From Calditrichota bacterium (GTDB lineage: Bacteria; Calditrichota; Calditrichia; RBG-13-44-9), in assembly GCA_024276455.1 (NCBI GenBank), contig JAJRXE010000306.1, positions 1 to 14,213 of the forward strand: DNA of 14,213 bases, in the 5' to 3' direction. The position numbers and the translations under genes are program-made. A model generated the notes under the pieces. The model worked only from the letters and a program-made list of their open reading frames with translations. It was not told the origin of the DNA and made no database searches. Positions 1 through 7,500 of the stretch are shown piece after piece. Within the stretch, counting starts at the first letter, position 1; every line of letters starts with the position of its first letter.

Positions 1-2220
1 GCCGCGCTCGGTACCCAGATCATCATCGACGGGGTGCCCATTTCGAACAATGCGAATTTGCAACTGGACACCCGACTCAATACCGGGGCAGACTATCGGG
101 TAACGGTGAACTCCGGGGTCGATTTACGGCGCATTCCGGCGGAAAACATTGAATCGGTGGAAATCATCCGCGGCATCCCTTCGGTCCGTTACGGCGACCT
201 GACCGCCGGAACGGTGGTGGTACATACCCAGACCGGCTATTTCCCCTTTCGGGCAAAATACAAATACAACCCACGTAACAAAGAATTCAATGTGAACGGC
301 GGTTACCGCTGGAAGAGTACCGAAAGCAACTTCTTCCTGAATTACGCCCGCAGTCAGCGCAACATTCGGGTGCCCGGCGATTATTACGAACGGCTGGCCG
401 GCCAGCTTAACCTCCGCAGTTATTTCCGGGCCCGCAAAATGCAGTGGCTCAACCGCTTTTACTTTTCCCGAATCTTCGACGAACAGGAAGTCAGGGAGGG
501 CGATATTACCCAGACCGAACGCAACAACCGCAGTTACACCCTGCGCTGGAACAGTCAATTCCTCTACCGCTGGAATACTCAGCGCCACTTCGAAGCGCTC
601 TTCTCGGCCAATTTAGACCGTGAAAATTCGTACTACAAAAGCATCGTGAGCCGGGACCTGGGAATTATTAGCGATCGCATGACCGAGGGCACCCAGGAGG
701 GCTACTTTGTGAGCGTTTACCCGACGGAATTGCGGGTAAAAGGACGCGCCTGGAATCTGCTGGGACGGCTGGAGTACCAATCGGCTTTTCAAAAATGGGG
801 CACCCTGCACCAGTGGATGCTGGGAGCCCGGGTACAACACGAGTTCAACCACGGACCGGGTCGACAGTTCGATCCCCGCTTCCCGCCCCGCAGCACGGCT
901 AACGAAGGAGATCGGCCCCGCCGTTACAGCAGCATTCCGGCGCTCACCCAGCTAACCGTTTACCTGCAGGACGAAATCACCGGGCACTTCTGGAAAGATT
1001 TTACCTTTCAGCTTGGTTTACGCTACGATCTGTTTGATCCCTACCGGCTCGACTGGGGCCAGCTCAAGACAGGAAAATTTCCGCTGCAATCCCACCACGG
1101 GAATTATCTGAGTCCCCGCTTAAACCTGGTGTTTTACCTGTCCTCCCAAAGCCAGCTGCGAATGGGATACGGCAAGACGGCGAAAATTCCGCCTTTGAGC
1201 ATGATTTACCCCAATCCGGCCTATTTCGACATTGTCGATTCCATGTACTACGATGTGAACAATCCGGACAATCGCTTTGCTCTGGTAACCACCTACATTT
1301 TCGACCGCAGCAACGAGAATCTGCGCGCCGCGGTACAGGACAAATGGGAAGTTAGTTTCGACCAGCGCATCGGTTGGCTGGGTTTTTCCGTCACTGCTTT
1401 CCACGAACGACTTCACAACGGATTTAACCTCTCCAATGTGATTCCGGTGTCCTTCCAGCGGTACAGTCGCCCAGATTGGCCGGAAGGCGGCACCGCCATT
1501 CCCAAAGACACCCTGCTCCTGCGCTACACCACGGCTCAGAATTCGGTGGAATCGCTTTCCCGGGGAGTGGAATTTTCCCTGTCCACAAAAAAACTTCCCT
1601 ATTGGAACACCTCGGTGCGGATTGATGCCGCCTACCATTACACCAGGGGCTGGTACCAGGAAAATTACTTCCAGTACGCAATTACGCCGCGCAGCGATCC
1701 GTACCTGAACGAAACGGTGCTCCCTTTCTGGAAACCCACCTCCAGCTGGTCCGATCGATTTATTATTCACTACCGCTTCGACACAGTCGCCAAACCGCTG
1801 GGACTCTGGTTTACGCTGGCCATTCAGCAAATTGTCAGAGAACGGGATCAGTTAATGGGTCTGGAAGATTCCGCTGCGGTCGGATATTACCAGCTGGACG
1901 GACAGCGGGTCTTGATTCCGGAAAGCGAGCGCAACGATCCTCAATACAGCGGTCTACGGCGCACCTACGAAGATTACATGTACCGGACGGAAAGCAAACC
2001 GAATCTTTGGCTAATAAATTTGCGAGTCACCAAAGGGCTCTGGCCCGGGGCGGAGGTGTCGTTTTTCGTTAACAACCTGCTGAACGACCGCCCGCTCTAC
2101 CAGCGGATCCGGGTACCGGCCGGATCGCGCTCTTATGTTCGCCGCAATCCGGAGATTTTTTACGGAATCGAAATGAGCATGGTGGTGGACGATTTCGTGC
2201 GTTTCTTGCAAAAATATTAA
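1..2220 (+). CDS. TonB-dependent outer-membrane receptor, 5'-truncated by the window edge
   Basis: The reading frame is open from base 1, so the true start lies upstream; 739 C-terminal residues are visible. The first residues are the end of the plug domain: IIIDGVPIS, then IPAENIESVEIIRG and VRYGDLTAGTVVV, the classic plug signature of TonB-dependent receptors. The remaining ~650 residues are rich in alternating aromatic/polar strands with many Arg, Tyr and Trp, as in a 22-strand barrel, and the chain ends in an aromatic residue (QKY). Proteins of this family import siderophores, haem, cobalamin, glycans or peptides across the outer membrane using the TonB-ExbBD system. The missing part would hold the signal peptide, TonB box, first half of the plug and possibly a carboxypeptidase-regulatory-like domain. 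The next gene follows after 16 bases, so it is probably co-transcribed. Family assignment is firm; the substrate is unknown. Confidence 0.93.
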   Translation, partial: AALGTQIIIDGVPISNNANLQLDTRLNTGADYRVTVNSGVDLRRIPAENIESVEIIRGIPSVRYGDLTAGTVVVHTQTGYFPFRAKYKYNPRNKEFNVNGGYRWKSTESNFFLNYARSQRNIRVPGDYYERLAGQLNLRSYFRARKMQWLNRFYFSRIFDEQEVREGDITQTERNNRSYTLRWNSQFLYRWNTQRHFEALFSANLDRENSYYKSIVSRDLGIISDRMTEGTQEGYFVSVYPTELRVKGRAWNLLGRLEYQSAFQKWGTLHQWMLGARVQHEFNHGPGRQFDPRFPPRSTANEGDRPRRYSSIPALTQLTVYLQDEITGHFWKDFTFQLGLRYDLFDPYRLDWGQLKTGKFPLQSHHGNYLSPRLNLVFYLSSQSQLRMGYGKTAKIPPLSMIYPNPAYFDIVDSMYYDVNNPDNRFALVTTYIFDRSNENLRAAVQDKWEVSFDQRIGWLGFSVTAFHERLHNGFNLSNVIPVSFQRYSRPDWPEGGTAIPKDTLLLRYTTAQNSVESLSRGVEFSLSTKKLPYWNTSVRIDAAYHYTRGWYQENYFQYAITPRSDPYLNETVLPFWKPTSSWSDRFIIHYRFDTVAKPLGLWFTLAIQQIVRERDQLMGLEDSAAVGYYQLDGQRVLIPESERNDPQYSGLRRTYEDYMYRTESKPNLWLINLRVTKGLWPGAEVSFFVNNLLNDRPLYQRIRVPAGSRSYVRRNPEIFYGIEMSMVVDDFVRFLQKY

Positions 2221-2227
2221 GAGGGAG
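2221..2227 (+). promoter_or_regulatory. Ribosome binding site that fixes a TTG start
   Basis: GAGGGAG lies nine bases upstream of a TTG codon at 2237. The first in-frame ATG (2270) has no such site and would remove the basic MKRFF n-region of the signal peptide, so TTG is preferred. Confidence 0.65.
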
Positions 2228-2236
2228 ACCGGGCAT

Positions 2237-3400
2237 TTGAAACGGTTTTTTCAAAACGGATGGTTAATAATGGCGCTGTTCAGCCTCTGGTGGGGCTGCG
2301 CGGAAGATATTAACCAACCCGCCACCGTCCAATTTCGCACCACCGTGCGGGTAGTGGACACCAGTTTCGTGACCGAAGGGATCCACGGACAGCAGACCGT
2401 TCCCGGTGCCACCGTCGAGCTCCACGCCGTCCACTACCGCCTGGACTACCAGGCCGTTACGGATGGAAGAGGCATTGCCGCTTTTGAGGGACTCATTCCC
2501 GACCTGTACAACAGCAGTGTCCGGAAAATTTACCCGGAAGATACCGTTCTGAAGTACCTGGGAATCAAACAAGAGCAGGTGTTAGTTGCCAGTGCAGCCG
2601 CCGTGCAACTCGCTCAACCCGGCGATTCCTTCTCGGTTACATTGAAACCGGTGGCTCGTTCCCCCTTTGTTTTCAGTGAGTTGTACTACAACGGCGCAAA
2701 ACCGCCTCCCGGATTTTACTACCACGATCAATTCACCGAAATTTACAACAATTCCGCTTCCACCGTTTACATCGACGGCTACGTGATTGGCGACGCCATC
2801 TACGGCTATCGGGACGATCCGGAATACGTTCACTGCGAACACCTCTACCAATTTCCGGGCACCGGCAACGACTACCCGGTTGAACCGGGCGAGATGATCG
2901 TCATCGCGCAGGACGCCATCGACCACACCGAGATTTCGGCCAACAGCATCGACTTGAGCCAGGCGGATTTTGAATACTACAATCCCCTCTCCAACGATGT
3001 GGACAATCCCAATGTCCCGAACATGATTCAGATTCATCACGAGTACGGCTTCGACTATCTTTACTCGGTGATGAACGACGCCTTGATCCTGGCCAAATTG
3101 GAACCGGAAGACACCTTAAAATATGACTCGCGCGGTCACATCCTGATTCCCATTAAACGGGTGGTGGATGCCCTGGAGTACAAAGAAGATTTAACCAATT
3201 ACGAATACAAGTACCTTCCCGATGAACTGGATGCCGGAATTACCGGCGGATTGGCCATGTACAGTGGGAAATCGATCATCCGGAAAATTTTTAAGATTGT
3301 GAACGGCCAGATCATTCTTACGGACAATAACAACAGCAGTATCGATTTTAAAGTGGCGAAACAGAGAACCCCCGGCTGGATTGACCCGGAGGACCGTTAA
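2237..3400 (+). CDS. DUF4876-like lipoprotein, probable partner of the TonB receptor
   Basis: 387 residues from a TTG start. The N-terminus MKRFFQNGW is basic, followed by a short hydrophobic stretch ending LWWG-C21, a probable lipoprotein signal. The lipobox is unusual because Trp, not Leu/Val/Ile, sits at -3. Residues ~30-140 look like a small beta-sandwich of the carboxypeptidase-regulatory type: VPGATVELHAV, then TDGRGIAAFEGL. From ~143 comes the part that recalls DUF4876 proteins: FSELYYNGAKPPPG, DQFTEIYNNSASTVYIDGYV. The EIYNN...YIDGY pattern also resembles lamin-tail-type beta-sandwich domains. DUF4876 proteins are uncharacterised and typical of Bacteroidota-like genomes. The stop codon overlaps the next start (TAATG), showing tight coupling with the following barrel gene. 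A surface or periplasmic accessory role for the receptor is inferred from position only. Confidence 0.78.
   Translation: MKRFFQNGWLIMALFSLWWGCAEDINQPATVQFRTTVRVVDTSFVTEGIHGQQTVPGATVELHAVHYRLDYQAVTDGRGIAAFEGLIPDLYNSSVRKIYPEDTVLKYLGIKQEQVLVASAAAVQLAQPGDSFSVTLKPVARSPFVFSELYYNGAKPPPGFYYHDQFTEIYNNSASTVYIDGYVIGDAIYGYRDDPEYVHCEHLYQFPGTGNDYPVEPGEMIVIAQDAIDHTEISANSIDLSQADFEYYNPLSNDVDNPNVPNMIQIHHEYGFDYLYSVMNDALILAKLEPEDTLKYDSRGHILIPIKRVVDALEYKEDLTNYEYKYLPDELDAGITGGLAMYSGKSIIRKIFKIVNGQIILTDNNNSSIDFKVAKQRTPGWIDPEDR
3388..3393 (+). promoter_or_regulatory. Ribosome binding site inside the lipoprotein gene, coupling to the next gene
   Basis: GGAGGA sits within the last codons of the lipoprotein gene, six bases before the ATG at 3400, which shares its A with the upstream TAA. 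This arrangement supports translational coupling of the two genes. Confidence 0.6.
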
Positions 3401-4935
3401 TGCGAAAAATAGTCACGAACATGGTTTTACTCCTCGGCCTGGTAAGCGGCTTACTGGCTCAACCGTGGGTGGTATTTAGTCCGGAAGTGACTCTTAACCA
3501 CCAGCCGTTCTTAATGGATTCGCTTTTTTACGGAGCTAACTTCTACCGTCAATTCAGCAATATTGCCGGGTTGTTTAACGATCGGAACAGTCAGGAATTG
3601 CTTTTTGGCAACCGGCTCGCTTACACCACCGGCGAATACCGCCGCCCCTTCGACCCGGGCATTGTAAATAATCAGGATTACGCGGTGCAGATCACCAAAC
3701 CGCTTTCGGAAAAGGACCTTTTCAAAGGGTACTTTGGCTACCACCGGCGAGTGGACACTTCCGTTAAATGGCTTCACCAGAGTCGCCGGGTGGACTGGGT
3801 TCCCTTTCTTTTAGCCGACAGCTCCACGGGGCGATTCGAATTAAACGGGTTGTACTGGTCGGGCGAGTGGGCCCACCGGTTGAACCGCCAAATGACAACC
3901 GGTCTGGGAATGTACTACAACGTGGACAAAGCCCTGAAACAGAATTTTCCCAAGCCAGAAACCAACCACCGCGACATTCACGTCCGGCTTGGATTCCAGA
4001 TGCAATTAAAACACTGGCAATTCGGCCTGCAGGGACGCTATTTTGACGAACAGGAAATCGTCAAAATTACCCGCTACAATCTGGATCAAAACCTTACTCC
4101 CGTGCTGTACAAATTTCGCTTTAGCGATTTACCCATGATTTTAACCGGAAAAACCAGCGAAGAGCGCCAGGTGAATTACCACGGTCAGGAAATCGGATTC
4201 CACCTTAGCCGCCCAATTGGCTCCCACTGGCAGCTCCTGATGGGCGTGGAGGGAACCCACAGTCTGGGCAACATTCAGGACGGGGGTTCCCAACCGATTC
4301 CGCAGGGCCAGTTCCGCTGGTTACAGGGACGGGTCAAACTGGTGTTACACCAACTTCCTTCCCGCAAAATGCAATTCCGCTTCACCTACGCCAATCAATT
4401 CGACGATTTTACAGCTGATCATCCGGAATTTGCATTTCGGATTCTGCAACAGCAGGCGTTTGTTCAGCAATTGGTAGGAAGCATCCGCTACCGCTACCCC
4501 AACCGCACCCGCCTCTTTCTTGACCTGGGCGCGGAACAGGGCTGGATGCAATACCAGGATTTAATGACCGCCAATTACTTTCAATACCGCCATCTGCGTC
4601 TTATTCTCCGAGCAGGCGGTAGCGCTTTTTTCAGCAATCGCCAGGAAATTCGACTCTGGTCCGGCCTCACTCGCATTTTCACCTACGACATCAGGCGCAC
4701 CGCCAATCGTTACTCCGAATTTTTCGACATTTTGTTTACTCAACGGTGGGATTATTACCAAAACCAAACCGGTTCATTTTTACAAGGAGTTAACTATGTG
4801 TACCATTATTATCCCTTACTCGAATTCACCGCCAGTATCCAATTCCGGCAGACTCTTTCGGACCAATCTGCCTGGGAATTTCAAAGTCGCCAGAATTGGA
4901 TTTTGAATTTGTGGGTAAAATTTTTTATCTTTTAA
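3400..4935 (+). CDS. DUF6850-like outer-membrane beta-barrel protein
   Basis: 511 residues. A clear signal peptide (MRKIVTNMVLLLGLVSGLLAQ) is followed by a chain of amphipathic strands rich in Tyr, Phe, Trp, Gln and Arg, with recurring turns such as GLGMYYNVD, HWQFGLQGRYF and HWQLLMGVEG. The protein ends WVKFFIF, a terminal-Phe beta-signal as recognised by the BAM complex. Its position directly after a TonB receptor and a DUF4876-like lipoprotein matches the context of the DUF6850 outer-membrane family, which has no known function; this naming rests on recall of the gene order and general sequence character, not on a search. It starts at 3400, overlapping the previous stop by one base. It probably forms an outer-membrane pore or a scaffold working with the receptor; no substrate can be named. 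Confidence 0.75.
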   Translation: MRKIVTNMVLLLGLVSGLLAQPWVVFSPEVTLNHQPFLMDSLFYGANFYRQFSNIAGLFNDRNSQELLFGNRLAYTTGEYRRPFDPGIVNNQDYAVQITKPLSEKDLFKGYFGYHRRVDTSVKWLHQSRRVDWVPFLLADSSTGRFELNGLYWSGEWAHRLNRQMTTGLGMYYNVDKALKQNFPKPETNHRDIHVRLGFQMQLKHWQFGLQGRYFDEQEIVKITRYNLDQNLTPVLYKFRFSDLPMILTGKTSEERQVNYHGQEIGFHLSRPIGSHWQLLMGVEGTHSLGNIQDGGSQPIPQGQFRWLQGRVKLVLHQLPSRKMQFRFTYANQFDDFTADHPEFAFRILQQQAFVQQLVGSIRYRYPNRTRLFLDLGAEQGWMQYQDLMTANYFQYRHLRLILRAGGSAFFSNRQEIRLWSGLTRIFTYDIRRTANRYSEFFDILFTQRWDYYQNQTGSFLQGVNYVYHYYPLLEFTASIQFRQTLSDQSAWEFQSRQNWILNLWVKFFIF

Positions 4936-4960
4936 TTGGATTTAACACTACACCCAAAAC

Positions 4961-4967
4961 AAGGAGG
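4961..4967 (+). promoter_or_regulatory. Strong ribosome binding site that fixes the ATG at 4975
   Basis: AAGGAGG is seven bases upstream of ATG 4975. The frame is also open from a TTG at 4936, but that start would put this site inside the coding region and place 13 polar residues before a perfect signal peptide, so 4975 is chosen. Confidence 0.8.
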
Positions 4968-4974
4968 AATCCTT

Positions 4975-7194
4975 ATGAAACAGGTATTACTCATCACCTT
5001 ACTACTCGGGATCGTGTTTACCAGTTGGGGACAAAGCAGCTGGGAGGTTGTTAAAGGGCCGGCACAGCCGCTAATTTATTCCCGGGATCATGTTTATTTC
5101 CTGGATACTAACGAAGGTTGGTTAGTGGGCACCATCAGTTCGAAATCGGTGATTCTCCACACCACTGACGGGGGAGGCACCTGGGAAGTCCTGATGAATA
5201 GCGACACCCTCGGTGCCAGCCTGTATGATGTATTTTTTGTGAACAGCACCACCGGTTGGGTAGTTGGTTCCAAAGGGACCATCTTAAAAACCAGTGACGG
5301 CGGAGCAAGCTGGGAAGTGCAAACGAATGATACGATCACCTCGAAGACTTTGAAAGGGGTTTTCGCCCTGAATGAGAACATTGTGTACATTGCCGGTGCC
5401 GACAGCACGATATTAAAAACCACCGATGGCGGCAACACCTGGACGGCGGTACTGAGTCCGAAGGATCCGAAGACCAAATCACCTGACTTTGTCGATGTTT
5501 ACGCCTTCGATGAAAATCACGTAATGGTTGTCAGCACGTCCACCGGCGGGGAAGTTTTCTACAGCAGTGACGGGGGCGCCAACTGGAACGTAACGTTTGC
5601 TCCCTTCCCGGCCGGAATCAGTACGCGTCTTTACGTGTGCACGGGTGAACCGGGCGGTACGGCCTACCTGGGCGGTTACACCGGCAACGTTTTCAAGAGT
5701 ACCGATTACGGCGCTACCTGGGAACATCTGGCCACCATTTATGGTCAGGACATTTACACCCAACCCTATGCCATCGATATGCTTGATCCGGATCATGTGT
5801 GGGTTGGCGGCTCCAATGGCAAGGTATTCTATTCCGGCGATGGCGGAGCCAATTGGACGGAGATTCAGCTCCCCACCACGTCGAAAGTGCATGGAATTAA
5901 AGCAGAATCTGCCGATGCATTTCTGACTTTTGCCACCTACGGGCATTTCTTTTACACCGATGACGGTGGCAATACCTTCGTTCCGAAAAATGGTTGGCCC
6001 AATGTTTCCTTCTGGGCTCTGGAAGCCCCACGCCCCAATACCTTAATGGTGGGTACCATCTCCGGCGGCGAATTAACCGTAACGGAGGATGCCGGACAGA
6101 GCTGGGCCTACCCGTCCAATCCCGACACCACCTATCTGAATGGAATCGAAGACATCACCTTCGTGACCGACAGCATTGGTTTCATTGTGGGTCTGGGTGG
6201 AACCATTTTGAAGACCACCGATGGCGGGCAAAGCTGGCGTTACATTCCCAATGACCAGTTCTACCCCGGAAGCACCTTCCGTTTCAAAAAAATCATGTTC
6301 AAAGACGACCTGAACGGTATTGCTTTTGGTTCGAAAAATGTGGTGGCCAAAACAACCGACGGCGGCGAAACCTGGGTATGCGACACTCTGGGATTCAAAA
6401 ACACAATTTACGACGGTATTTTCCTGGACGACACCACCACCATCCTGATTGCCAGTAGCGGAGAGATTTATAAAACCACCGATGATGGCACAACCTGGAC
6501 CCAGGTCGTGGATCTGGGCACTAAAACCCTGCGCAGCATTCAGTTTATCAACGACACCACCGGATACATTTGTGCTTCCAGCGGTGTTATTTACAAAACG
6601 ACCGACCGCGGCGACACCTGGACGGAACATCTTACGCTGGAGAACGTCAATAGTCCCAATGATGCTCCCGACCTTTACAGCATGGTTTTCACCAGTTCGG
6701 ATGTTGGCTGGATTTGCGGTGAGGATGGCGCCATGTACAAAACCACCGACGGCGGAGAAACCTGGACCCAGGTGGACGTTCCCGAAGAAGTGAAATCCTG
6801 GAACATCCATCGGATGCTGTGGATCGACGAGAATCTGGGAGTCGCGGTAGCACAGAACGGTTACATCCTGGCCTACGGATTGGAAACCGGAGTGGACAGC
6901 AAGCCTCTGATTTCCAGCACTTACCTGTTGAATCAGAATTATCCCAATCCTTTCAACCCGACTACGAACATCAGCTTTAATATTCCGCAGGCCAGTCACG
7001 TGAAGCTGGTCGTATACAACACGCTTGGTCAGGTAGTGCGCACTTTAGTGGATCAGCAAATGGCGCCCGGATTGCACACGGTGGTCTGGGACGGCCGTAA
7101 CGACTTTGGATTTGCGTCACCCAGCGGGGTGTACTTCTACCGTTTGGAAGCGGGCAACCAGACCCTGGTGAAGAAGATGCTTCTGGTTAAGTAA
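4975..7194 (+). CDS. Secreted Ycf48/sortilin-like Asp-box beta-propeller with C-terminal T9SS-type sorting domain
   Basis: 739 residues from the ATG at 4975. The signal peptide is MKQVLLITLLLGIVFTSWGQ. The body contains 13 Asp-boxes of the form [ST]xDxGxxW, for example HTTDGGGTWEV, KTSDGGASWEV, YSGDGGANWTEI and KTTDGGETWTQV, about 45-60 residues apart, each preceded by a hydrophobic GW/VWVGG-type strand. One box ends in Phe instead of Trp (DDGGNTF). This is the BNR/Ycf48-like propeller fold. Residues ~652-739 form an all-beta tail: YPNPFNPTTNISFNIP, VYNTLGQVVRTLV, VVWDGRNDFG, SGVYFYRLEAG and KKMLLVK. This is the FlgD-Ig-like/type A sorting domain of Por-secreted proteins. It follows the barrel gene by 39 bases and is the last gene of the operon. 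It is probably displayed on or released from the cell surface; its ligand is unknown. Ycf48 in photosystem assembly is only a fold relative. Confidence 0.88.
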   Translation: MKQVLLITLLLGIVFTSWGQSSWEVVKGPAQPLIYSRDHVYFLDTNEGWLVGTISSKSVILHTTDGGGTWEVLMNSDTLGASLYDVFFVNSTTGWVVGSKGTILKTSDGGASWEVQTNDTITSKTLKGVFALNENIVYIAGADSTILKTTDGGNTWTAVLSPKDPKTKSPDFVDVYAFDENHVMVVSTSTGGEVFYSSDGGANWNVTFAPFPAGISTRLYVCTGEPGGTAYLGGYTGNVFKSTDYGATWEHLATIYGQDIYTQPYAIDMLDPDHVWVGGSNGKVFYSGDGGANWTEIQLPTTSKVHGIKAESADAFLTFATYGHFFYTDDGGNTFVPKNGWPNVSFWALEAPRPNTLMVGTISGGELTVTEDAGQSWAYPSNPDTTYLNGIEDITFVTDSIGFIVGLGGTILKTTDGGQSWRYIPNDQFYPGSTFRFKKIMFKDDLNGIAFGSKNVVAKTTDGGETWVCDTLGFKNTIYDGIFLDDTTTILIASSGEIYKTTDDGTTWTQVVDLGTKTLRSIQFINDTTGYICASSGVIYKTTDRGDTWTEHLTLENVNSPNDAPDLYSMVFTSSDVGWICGEDGAMYKTTDGGETWTQVDVPEEVKSWNIHRMLWIDENLGVAVAQNGYILAYGLETGVDSKPLISSTYLLNQNYPNPFNPTTNISFNIPQASHVKLVVYNTLGQVVRTLVDQQMAPGLHTVVWDGRNDFGFASPSGVYFYRLEAGNQTLVKKMLLVK
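5158..6765 (+). repeat. Thirteen Asp-box repeats within the propeller gene
   Basis: Thirteen coding repeats of the AAAACCACCGATGGCGG type, encoding KTTDGG-like boxes, occur from the first (HTTDGGGTW) to the last (KTTDGGETW). Six of the last seven boxes, and the third, read KTTD exactly. A further stretch after the last box (LGVAVAQNGYILAYG) has the strand pattern of a blade but no box. Confidence 0.8.
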
Positions 7195-7213
7195 TATGCT
7201 TCTTCCCTTTTGT

Positions 7214-7247
7214 AGCCCCGTCGCCGGCGCGGCGGGGCTTTTTTATT
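7214..7247 (+). terminator. Strong intrinsic terminator of the receptor-propeller operon
   Basis: AGCCCCGTCGC pairs with GCGGCGGGGCT as an 11-bp stem with one G-T pair and a four-base CGGC loop (7214-7239), followed by six T residues at 7239-7244. It begins 19 bases after the propeller stop codon. Confidence 0.9.
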
Positions 7248-7329
7248 CCCCTTTTCCCCAACTCAGCGGAAGACCTTCGCCCTCGAAAACCCGAAATTCA
7301 CCTCTAACCTCTTAATTTCTAATAAAATA

Positions 7330-7421
7330 AGTGGAAACTGCCACTGGACTTTAGCGTCCATTAAGCCGGGTGGCAATTTAATCAATCTCCAAAGGCGGGC
7401 CGTATCCGCGTCCGTGGGAGC
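7330..7421. other. Intergenic region with several short inverted repeats, possible structured leader
   Basis: The gap between the terminator and the peptidase gene has no open frame of note. It holds GCCAC (7340-7344) pairing with GTGGC (7370-7374), and directly inside it TGGAC (7345-7349) pairing with GTCCA (7356-7360). A competing pair AGTGG/CCACT (7330-7334/7341-7345) uses the same bases. Further on, CTCC (7387-7390) pairs with GGAG (7417-7420) around GCGG/CCGC (7395-7398/7406-7409). No riboswitch family was recognised. The stems are short and may be chance. Confidence 0.25.
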
Positions 7422-7467
7422 AAAAAAAATTTCAGCGCAATAAATACCGGGAAAAACTGTTTAATGA

Positions 7468-7482
7468 AGTGATTAAATCACT
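7468..7482. promoter_or_regulatory. Perfect palindrome before the peptidase gene, candidate operator
   Basis: AGTGATT-A-AATCACT is a perfect 7-bp inverted repeat with a one-base centre, ending six bases before the AGGAGA ribosome binding site (7489-7494) of the gene starting at 7501. Size and symmetry suit a dimeric transcription factor. No clear -35/-10 pair was found next to it, so its role is inferred. Confidence 0.4.
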
Positions 7483-7500
7483 AAAAGTAGGAGAATCTGT

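Noticed and set aside
1120..1830. A 236-codon minus-strand open frame inside the TonB receptor gene.
   Set aside because: No recognisable domain or ribosome site, and the plus strand is an unmistakable barrel protein.
4903..4931. TTGAAT-17-TATCTT, a possible internal promoter just before the propeller gene.
   Set aside because: Only 4/6 matches in each box, within coding sequence of the upstream gene; the 39-base gap and lack of a terminator favour simple co-transcription.
6073..6999. A 308-codon open frame on the minus strand inside the propeller gene.
   Set aside because: It is antisense to a repeat-rich, clearly coding gene; the repeated Asp-box codons keep the opposite frame open. No domain is seen in its translation.
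7340..7374. A GCCACTGG string that recalls a conserved segment of cobalamin riboswitches.
   Set aside because: The other required elements, including the B12-box and its order of stems, are not present around it.
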